Assembly (NCBI RefSeq): GCF_937873615.1
Contig: NZ_CALMYP010000008.1
Coordinates: 1-49,804 of the forward strand
Reading direction: 5' to 3'
Source of the DNA: an uncultured Paracoccus sp.
GTDB lineage: Bacteria > Pseudomonadota > Alphaproteobacteria > Rhodobacterales > Rhodobacteraceae
Length of the DNA stretch: 49,804 bases
The number at the start of each line of letters is the position of its first letter. The first letter of the stretch is position 1. Shown here one piece after another: positions 43,301-49,804 of the stretch. The notes under the pieces are model-generated. The model was not told where the DNA came from. It worked only from the letters and a program-made list of their open reading frames with translations, and did not search any database. A program made the translations under genes and the position numbers.

Positions 43301-46051
43301 CTGCGCCGCCGCCTGCCCGCTGGCGCGGCCATCGACCAACTCGCCCGAGGCCTGTGCGCTCAGCTGCGGGTTCGACAGATCGAGGCTTTTCAGCCGCAGC
43401 GCGCCATCGGAAGACTGCTCGGCCAGCAGGGTCAGGTCGGTCTGCCCGCCAAGCGCGCCATCGACATTCTGCTGACCGAGCGCGAGGTCCCGGCCGGTCG
43501 CATCGACGCGGATCTGCCGGTTACCGCCGCCGGTCTGGCTGATCGCCGCATCGGCGGTCACGGCACCTTTCCAGCCCGCCCCCATCGGCGCGAGCGTGGG
43601 GATGTCCAGCCGCGCATTGGCCTGCGTCCCCGCCGCGCCGAGCGTGCCGGTCGCGGTGACCGAAAGCTGGTCATTGCCGATGCGCGTCTCGCCCAGTGTG
43701 ATCACGTCGCCGCGCTGAGTGGCCTGCAGGTTGATCCTGGTCTCGCCACCCAGAAGCCCGTCGATATTTGCCTGACCGATGGACAGGTCGCTGCCGGTTC
43801 CGGTGATCCGGATATTGCGTGCGGCGGCATTGCCGGTGATCTCGGCCCGGGCGTTCAGAAGCCCCGCGAAACGCTCGCCCAGCGCGCCAAGATCGGTGAC
43901 ATCCAGATCGAAGGCGGCATCGACCGCGCCGCCGGTCATCTTGCCCGCGCCGTCCAGATTCAGCTGCGGGTTCCGCAATTGCAGCGAGGTCAGGCTGAAC
44001 CCGTCCGCGCCTTCCTGCAACGAGGCATCAAGCTGGGTCGCACCGGCGAAAGCGCCGTCGATGGCGGCAATGCCGGTCTGCAGGTCCGAAGCCGCGCCGG
44101 TGACGGTCAGTTGCCGCGCGCCCGGCCCGCCAACCAGCCGGGCATTGGCATTCAGCGTGCCGGCGAAGTTCGGGTCGATATCGGCCAGCGTCGGGACCTT
44201 GAAATCCGCCGTGAGGTCCAGATTGGCGCTGTTCGCGCTGCCGCTCGCGCTCAGGCTGATGCGCTGCGCGTTGATGGCCAGATCGCGCAGTTCGGTCCCG
44301 TCCTGGGTCCGGCCGGCGGACAGCGTGATGGTGGAATTGCCCTGCAGCAGGTGGTCGAGCTGCGCATTATCCAGTTTCAGATCGGTGCCGGTCACCCGGC
44401 CCTCGGCATCGAAAGCGCCGGTCAGGACCTGATAATAGCCGGTCAGTTCTGCCCGCGCCCGGCCCGACAGGTTGCGCCCGGCCAGTTCCGAAAGGTTGGA
44501 CAGGTTGTCATGGCTGGCGACGATCTCGGTCGTGGACAGCACGATCCCGCTGGTCAAGCCGTCGAGGGTCAACTGCCCGTCAAGCGCGTAATCCTTGCCC
44601 GCGATCTTCATCCCGGTCAGCTCCAGCACCTCGCCGGGGGTGAAGTCGAAGCCGGTCTGCCCGGAAATGCTGTCGCCGACGACACGCTGGATCTTCTCAT
44701 CGGCCAGTTGCAGCCCCGAGGCGTCGAAGCCGAGGGTGCCGTTGATCTGTTGCAGGTGCTGGCCCTCGGCCAGAATGACCTGTCCCTGCCCGTCGAGGTC
44801 CAGCCGTTCCAGCGCGACGCCCTGCCGGTCGATCTCGGTCAGCCAGCCCTTCAGCGACCAGCCGGTGCCCTGCGCTGCGTCGAAGCCGATGGCCAGATTG
44901 CCCGATTGCACGGTCATCGGCGGGCTGACGAAGGGGATCGCGACCGGCAGGGTCGTGGCCCCGGCCTGTTGACCGAAATCGACGGTCAGATCCAGCATCT
45001 GCGGCGCGTTCTGGTCATTCGTCGCCAGCCGGCCATTGATCTTCAGCGCTTCGGTATCGAGGCTGAGCGAATCCAGTTCCAGCCGACCGGTGGCGGCGCG
45101 CCAGCCCTTGGCGACAAGCCGGGTATCGCTGCCAAAGAAGGCCCGGTTCTTCGGCGGCAGCAGCGAGGCCAGATCGCCGCCGATCTGCACGTCGAAGCCG
45201 CTGCCGGCGGTGCCGTCCGGCCCCTCGGCGCTGGCGAAGGCGATCTGGCCGGTGATGCGCGGCTGCCCGTCGGTGGCGATCTGGATATTGGCGGCATAAT
45301 CGCTGAGCGGGCCTTCGCCATGAATGTCGGCGGTCACGGCGGGGCGGCCCTCGATCCCGGCCATGCGGCTGAACAGGCCCTCGGGGTCCTCGTCCAGCGA
45401 CAGGTCGATATTCAGCACCCGGCTGTCATTGTCGAAACTGCCGTTGAAGGTGAAATCGCCCTTCTTGCCATCGGTGCGGTTGATGACGACATCGGCCTTG
45501 CCCTCGCCGCCCTCCAGCGACATCGAGCCGGTAACGGTGACGGTTGCATCCTCGCCCAGCAGTTCCTTGCCCAGAACCACGCTTTCGGCATCTATCTTCT
45601 CGATCCTGATGCCGACCGGAAGTTCGGGAAGGTTGAAGCTGCGGGCCTCGGTGCTGTTCGGGGTTTCCGTGGCCTGGGAATGCGGGCTGCGGGGGATCTC
45701 GATCCGCCTGGCGCTGAGTTCGCCGATCTCGACCCGGCCGCGCAGCAGGGCAGAGCGCGTCCACTGGATCGCGCCATCTTCCAGCCGCAGCCAGGTGCCA
45801 TCGGCATCGGCGATGGTGATGCTCTGGAAGGTCGCACGAGAGGACAGCGCGCCCTCGAACCCCTGAATATCGACGGTCCGGCCGGCGCTGGACAGCCGGT
45901 TCTGCAGCATCCGGGTCAGGAAACCCTTGTCGTCGCTCTCATCGGCGGCAATCCGGGCGAGTTCGTCATCGGTCGCGGCCGTGTCCTGCGCCGGGGCCGC
46001 AAGCGGCAGCATCAGGACCAATGCCAGAAATATCAGGATGCGTCGCAACAT
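40337..46051 (-). CDS. tamB: TamB, translocation and assembly module inner-membrane protein
   Basis: A 1904-residue protein anchored by an N-terminal hydrophobic segment (residues 2-21) with a periplasm-spanning beta structure. The C-terminal DUF490/TamB domain contains PLQAAQLANALAVLAGSGGLG and ends in GSVDSEGDSTLGLYYEKDY. It acts with TamA in outer-membrane protein assembly and in lipid transfer. Between about residues 640 and 1430 it holds eight repeats of about 100 residues, each with a TGTGxDLxxGQ-like start, a LxGxT step and an NPQLxxxAxG centre. Longer than E. coli TamB (1,259 residues), and the repeats account for most of the excess. ATG overlaps the tamA stop (TGATG). Confidence 0.93.
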   Translation of the reverse strand: MLRRILIFLALVLMLPLAAPAQDTAATDDELARIAADESDDKGFLTRMLQNRLSSAGRTVDIQGFEGALSSRATFQSITIADADGTWLRLEDGAIQWTRSALLRGRVEIGELSARRIEIPRSPHSQATETPNSTEARSFNLPELPVGIRIEKIDAESVVLGKELLGEDATVTVTGSMSLEGGEGKADVVINRTDGKKGDFTFNGSFDNDSRVLNIDLSLDEDPEGLFSRMAGIEGRPAVTADIHGEGPLSDYAANIQIATDGQPRITGQIAFASAEGPDGTAGSGFDVQIGGDLASLLPPKNRAFFGSDTRLVAKGWRAATGRLELDSLSLDTEALKINGRLATNDQNAPQMLDLTVDFGQQAGATTLPVAIPFVSPPMTVQSGNLAIGFDAAQGTGWSLKGWLTEIDRQGVALERLDLDGQGQVILAEGQHLQQINGTLGFDASGLQLADEKIQRVVGDSISGQTGFDFTPGEVLELTGMKIAGKDYALDGQLTLDGLTSGIVLSTTEIVASHDNLSNLSELAGRNLSGRARAELTGYYQVLTGAFDAEGRVTGTDLKLDNAQLDHLLQGNSTITLSAGRTQDGTELRDLAINAQRISLSASGSANSANLDLTADFKVPTLADIDPNFAGTLNANARLVGGPGARQLTVTGAASDLQTGIAAIDGAFAGATQLDASLQEGADGFSLTSLQLRNPQLNLDGAGKMTGGAVDAAFDLDVTDLGALGERFAGLLNARAEITGNAAARNIRITGTGSDLSIGQANIDGLLGGETRINLQATQRGDVITLGETRIGNDQLSVTATGTLGAAGTQANARLDIPTLAPMGAGWKGAVTADAAISQTGGGNRQIRVDATGRDLALGQQNVDGALGGQTDLTLLAEQSSDGALRLKSLDLSNPQLSAQASGELVDGRASGQAAAQIASLAALGQGWSGTLDAKAELATDTAGTRRITLTGDGENIRLGQAQADAALTGTTTIDIAAEQHRDGTIRIDRANVANEQLTATAQGEIGEGRTDATGKLTVRDLASLGLGLQGALDVDAAFADAGDGTRRLTVAGTGEDLALGQSGNAGTLSGTTDIDIAALERDGTYTIERASLTNDQTRINAEGSIGPAGTDARADLAISDLSAIGLGMAGAVVAEATLRDDRTGAQAFTLTGTATDLALRQAGAERALRGETRFNAAGALKDGTVTLETARIDHPQLRADASGTYGADKADLTAQINAADLSFVGGGVGGALDATAGIADSAEGRVFDLTGTARNLRVGNARADGALAGETRLTARAVQKGGRFDIQQFEARNPQLSLDGQGVYGPGQTDLNARLNIPGLGFAGFGGSLNATAQVQDVTGGRRITAEATANGLGIGNDRVDGLLRGQTTADIALLQGPNGLIVQRLDARNPQLQVSANGDPAQGLNVDARLGDLAPLLPGITGPAQALGTVQQIDGGARLDLAITAPGGTRAQVVGQVAGAETDLRMTGVGDAALANPFLRTRSVQGPLSFDLRMQGAPGLEAISGNVTMPDGRLAEPKLGLTIDHLRLDAGLERGLINIDIAGGLSGGGNIAVDGAVDLRGGAPVLDLTAQLNQATLRDPNLYELTANGTVSITGVASEGPLVSGTINIAQAEFRIPSTGMGGAQAIPDIVHVNDDWRAAATRAKAGLEAYGSAAAQAADLSGPAATPPANPARFDLTINAPNQVFIRGRGVDAELGGDLKITGNARVPVPIGHLSLIRGRVDLLGKRFDLAEGLVELQGSLIPVIRLVARHVEDDITIRIIIDGEVRDPDITFESDPSLPEEEVLSYLLFGQGLDQISPLQAAQLANALAVLAGSGGLGIVANIREATGLDDLDMTVDDDGSVAVRAGKYLTRNVYTDVELDDAGQTQININLDVTDALTARGSVDSEGDSTLGLYYEKDY

Positions 46052-47970
46052 CAGAAGGCCTGTCCCAGGCCCAGATATAGCTGGACCTTGCTTTCGTTTT
46101 CGCGTGGCTCGACAGGGGTGGCGATATCGAAGCGAAGCGGGCCGATCGGGGTGTCATAGCGCATGCCGATGCCAGCGCCCGACTGCCATTCCGAATGTCC
46201 TTTCCAGCCGCCCTCGGTCCAGATCTGGCCGGCATCGAGGAAGGCCACGGCCCCGATCTTCTCGCGGACCTGATAGCGCGCTTCGAGGCTGAGATTGACG
46301 ATGCTCTGGCCGCCGACATAGGCATCCTCGTCGGAGTCATCGACCGGGATATAGAAGCCGAGCGATTCGTAGGGCTGGCCGCGCACGCTGCCGCCGCCGC
46401 CCGAGAAGAACAGGTAATCCGGCGGCACTTCGAGGATATCGGGCCCCAGCACCGTGCCGGCCTTGAGCCGTCCCGCGAAGGTCAACCGGTCGTCTTCCAT
46501 CATGCTGCGATAGACCCGTCCTTCGCCCGTCAGCCGCAGGCCCGAGCCGGTCTCGTTCAGGCCCAGAAACGGCATGACGCCGCCCGACAGCCAGTAGCCG
46601 CGCTTGGCGTTCTTCATGTCGTCGCGGCGGTCCCAGGTGATGCTCGCCGGCAGGGCGATGGTCTCGTAATCGTAATAGCCCCAGCCGTAATCGACCCGCG
46701 ACTTGCTGAACTGCAGGGCAATATCGGCGGTCAGCCGTTCGCTGCGGACATAGCTGAAGCCGAAGCCGACATCCGCGGATTTCTTGTAATATTCCGGCTC
46801 GTTCTCTTCCTTGAGCCGCAACTCCACATAGCCGGTCGTATCGGCGCTGAGCGTTGCCGGCCGGTCAAGCCGGACACCGAAAGAGTAATCCAGCCCATCG
46901 CCATTGCTGGTGGTGCTGATATCGCCGATCTCGAAATCGACACGGAAGCGCTCGCCCTCGCCCAGCAGGTTGCGATGCAGCCAATAGGCCGAGACCATGG
47001 CCCCGTCGACGGTCGAGATCTCGAAGGCGGCACCGATCCGGCGCAGCTTCTGTTCGACCACCGTCAGGCCGACATCCAGGGAGTTGTCGGGATTGAGGGT
47101 TTCCGCCTCGACCAGGGTAATGGCCGAGAAGATGCCCGAGCGGCGCAGCCGCTTGCGCACATCGTCCAGCTTCTCGGGATCGAAGGCCTCGCCCTCGGGG
47201 AAGCCCGCGATCTTTTCCAGCCGCCGGGTGCTGAGGCGTTCGTTGCCGGTGGTCTGCAGCCGTCCGAAGGTCACCGCCGGGCCGGGATTCAGCTCGACCG
47301 AGGATTCCAGCCGCGCGACATTGTGGTCGGCGATGATCTGCTGGTCGGCGACGGCGGCCTTGGCGTGGCTGGCATCGCGCCAGTCGCTGACCGCGCCCGA
47401 GGTCGCCCGCTTGATGATCCCGGTGCCGGCGGTTTCGCCGACCGCATATTCCTCGGGTGCGGTCGTGCCGGGCGCCAGCGGGCCCAGATCGGCACGGGCG
47501 AACTTGAAGCGCGGGCCGGGATCGACCGCGATCACCACCTTGCCGACATAGGCCGGCGCATCCAGCGGCGCGATTTCCGCCGCCTCGACCCCGTCCAGCG
47601 TGATATTGATGATGGCCGAGAAATAGCCCTCGTCATACATGACGCCCAGCGCGCGGGCATAATCGCCGCGCGCCGCCGCCAGCACGTCCTGGCCGGTATT
47701 GCGATCCTCATCGAGGGCGCCGGCGATCAGCGAAGCCCGGCGGACCTGCTTTTGCAGATCCTCGTCGCCATCGACGATGACGACGCTGAAATCGACCGGC
47801 GGGCCAAGAACGCGGCCGTCTTCGTCGGTGACGGCGGCCTCATCCTTGCTGAACAGGCCCGAGAAGCCAGAGAAGGGATTGGACGACGACGAAGACTGCG
47901 CCGGTGCCTCCGCCGCAACCATCCCTGCTGCGATTGCCGCTGTCAGGACAACTTTCGCTGTCTTGCGCAT
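46051..47970 (-). CDS. tamA: TamA, outer-membrane Omp85-type assembly protein
   Basis: A 639-residue outer-membrane barrel of the BamA/Omp85 family. A signal peptide covers about residues 1-25 (ends in EAPAQ), followed by a serine-rich linker, POTRA domains up to about residue 300 and the 16-stranded barrel. The barrel loop motif is GGSVRGQPYESLG (VRGxP-like), and the C-terminus ends in aromatic Phe (LGLGQAF), as needed for outer-membrane insertion. It is translationally coupled to tamB. Upstream 82 bases separate it from the glucokinase stop. Confidence 0.93.
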   Translation of the reverse strand: MRKTAKVVLTAAIAAGMVAAEAPAQSSSSSNPFSGFSGLFSKDEAAVTDEDGRVLGPPVDFSVVIVDGDEDLQKQVRRASLIAGALDEDRNTGQDVLAAARGDYARALGVMYDEGYFSAIINITLDGVEAAEIAPLDAPAYVGKVVIAVDPGPRFKFARADLGPLAPGTTAPEEYAVGETAGTGIIKRATSGAVSDWRDASHAKAAVADQQIIADHNVARLESSVELNPGPAVTFGRLQTTGNERLSTRRLEKIAGFPEGEAFDPEKLDDVRKRLRRSGIFSAITLVEAETLNPDNSLDVGLTVVEQKLRRIGAAFEISTVDGAMVSAYWLHRNLLGEGERFRVDFEIGDISTTSNGDGLDYSFGVRLDRPATLSADTTGYVELRLKEENEPEYYKKSADVGFGFSYVRSERLTADIALQFSKSRVDYGWGYYDYETIALPASITWDRRDDMKNAKRGYWLSGGVMPFLGLNETGSGLRLTGEGRVYRSMMEDDRLTFAGRLKAGTVLGPDILEVPPDYLFFSGGGGSVRGQPYESLGFYIPVDDSDEDAYVGGQSIVNLSLEARYQVREKIGAVAFLDAGQIWTEGGWKGHSEWQSGAGIGMRYDTPIGPLRFDIATPVEPRENESKVQLYLGLGQAF

Positions 47971-48052
47971 CCCTGCCCCTCATTACCCCTGCTGCTTTTG
48001 TTGCAGCCTTGACGGTGAAAATCCAGATTTCACAGCAAAGAACAAGTAAATA

Positions 48053-48979
48053 TCAGGAGATCGCCGCCAGACAGCCGTGCAGGGCCGCCATATCGTCGCG
48101 GATCAGCAACAGCGGCGTGTTTTCGGGGATCTCGCGCATATAGGGCTCGGCCAGGAAGGCGGTTTCCAGCGACTGGGTGCGATGGGCAAAGCTGCGCGCG
48201 ACCGAACCGGCCAGGAACATCCCGTCAAGCGGCATGAAGCGCAGCGCCAGCTCGCGCAGCAGCAGGCCGAAAAGCTCGGTAAACAGCTGATAGGTTTCTT
48301 CGGCCTTGCCGTCGCCTTCCATGGCTGCGGTCGAGATCGCCTCGGCGCGTTCGACCTTTTCGCCATGCAGGGCGTGATGCATGGCGGCAAGGCCGCGTCC
48401 GGCGAAGGTTTCCTCGGTCGAGAAGAAGGCGCTCATGCGCTCGGCGCCGATGCGGTCTGCAAGTTTTCTGGCGATGTTCGAGGGCAGGTTGGTATGGCCT
48501 TCCTCGGCCTCCATGGCGGCGATGCCGCCGCCGGGCAGGCTGCGCACGGCGCAGACATTGAAGCCGGTGCCGGCACCGACGACCAGCGACTGGCCGTTGC
48601 GGGCGCGATGCGCCGGGGCGTTGCGCAGGATCGAGACCCCCTCGGCCTCCAGATGCGGTGTCGCATAGCCCAGTGCGGTCAGGTCGTTGATCAGGCGGAC
48701 ATGATCGGCATCGGTCAGCCGCGCCAGCCGGTCCTCCGAGAAATCCCAGTCGCGATTGGTCAGTTCCGCCTTGCCGCCCGAGACCGGGCCGGCCACGGCC
48801 ACGCAGACCGCCGACAGGCGGGGATTGTCCTGCTCGGTCATGTAGGTCTTCACCACGCGGTCGAAGCTTTCGTAATCCTCGCCGCGATAGCGGGTGATGC
48901 TGGATGCGTCGATGACCCCGTTCCGGGCAATCGCCAAACGCGCATTGGTTCCGCCGACATCGGCCAAAAGCATCGCCAT
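48053..48979 (-). CDS. glk: Glucokinase
   Basis: A 308-residue ATP-dependent glucokinase of the bacterial Glk family. It starts with MAMLLADVGGTNARLAI (phosphate-1 DVGGTN), has LINDLTALGYA, then VVGAGTGFNVCAV, and the glucose-binding EAEEGHTNLPS region. The ROK zinc-site CxCGxxGC is absent, so it is Glk and not ROK. ATG 48979 has GAGGGGG upstream; the open frame extends to 49051 without a ribosome site. It stands between tamA and ahcY and could feed glucose from periplasmic uptake into the Entner-Doudoroff pathway. Confidence 0.92.
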   Translation of the reverse strand: MAMLLADVGGTNARLAIARNGVIDASSITRYRGEDYESFDRVVKTYMTEQDNPRLSAVCVAVAGPVSGGKAELTNRDWDFSEDRLARLTDADHVRLINDLTALGYATPHLEAEGVSILRNAPAHRARNGQSLVVGAGTGFNVCAVRSLPGGGIAAMEAEEGHTNLPSNIARKLADRIGAERMSAFFSTEETFAGRGLAAMHHALHGEKVERAEAISTAAMEGDGKAEETYQLFTELFGLLLRELALRFMPLDGMFLAGSVARSFAHRTQSLETAFLAEPYMREIPENTPLLLIRDDMAALHGCLAAIS

Positions 48980-49104
48980 CTTTTTCCCCCTCAACTGCCT
49001 GATCTTCGCGATACGCGACCCGTTCGGAACGCGCAAGCGTGCGGCTTTCATTGTATCTTAACCGCCCCGGTGCTATCCGCACGCAAACCTTTGAGAGGCG
49101 TCAA

Positions 49105-49804
<700 letters not shown>

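Noticed and set aside
40286-46159. Open frame of 1957 codons on the plus strand across tamB
   Set aside because: It is antisense to a clear TamB. In GC-rich codon usage the opposite strand often stays open, and its translation has no recognisable domain or signal.
48980-49104. SAH riboswitch before ahcY
   Set aside because: I could not find the conserved core or a convincing pseudoknot in the 125 bases. Only a normal ribosome site is visible.

Overview
The window is GC-rich and looks like a chromosome segment of a Rhodobacterales alphaproteobacterium, with Paracoccus or a close relative as the best guess. The guess rests on base composition, on the DUF2125 and DUF2853 proteins, and on the housekeeping set hemW-ridA-rdgB-rph next to hrcA-grpE. 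I saw no rRNA, tRNA, insertion sequence, prophage or CRISPR array. Nearly all genes sit in tight, often overlapping operons.

Bases 1-22026 are a dense sugar/polyol catabolic island. At the left edge are the 3' part of an FGGY sugar kinase and a LacI regulator. A SorC-type regulator then heads a plus-strand operon (2967-9683): LacD-type aldolase, ROK kinase, small P-loop kinase, SDR, DhnA-type aldolase, Gfo/Idh/MocA oxidoreductase, D-lyxose isomerase family protein and PfkB kinase. It meets a minus-strand operon tail to tail (15078 down to 9670): tagatose/psicose 3-epimerase family protein, PfkB kinase, GatZ/KbaZ-like protein and three SDR dehydrogenases, one clearly ribitol 2-dehydrogenase-like. 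A second SorC regulator (16137-15181) lies between this operon and a plus-strand ABC transporter operon (16362-22026) that carries a binding protein, two permeases, a small membrane protein, a xylitol/sorbitol-type dehydrogenase and a MalK-type ATPase. The promoters of the epimerase operon and the transporter operon share a two-part motif with identical 20-bp spacing and identical orientation to transcription, so I infer one regulon: import a polyol, oxidise it to a ketose, epimerise, phosphorylate, and enter hexose phosphate metabolism.

Bases 22146-29044 are mainly housekeeping: YbaN, HemW, RidA, RdgB and RNase PH on the minus strand; HrcA, GrpE and a ClpP-like protease on the plus strand; then MtgA and a DUF1269 membrane protein. 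Bases 29208-31649 hold an SDR with altered catalytic residues and a GMC oxidoreductase, which converge.

Bases 31797-35865 encode a PqiABC-type lipid transport system with PqiA split into two genes. A CysQ/IMPase-like phosphatase, PmbA/TldE, a DUF2125 protein and a DUF2853 protein follow on the minus strand. TamB (about 1,900 residues, with eight internal repeats of about 100 residues) and TamA form an envelope assembly operon. Glucokinase and the 5' half of ahcY close the window.
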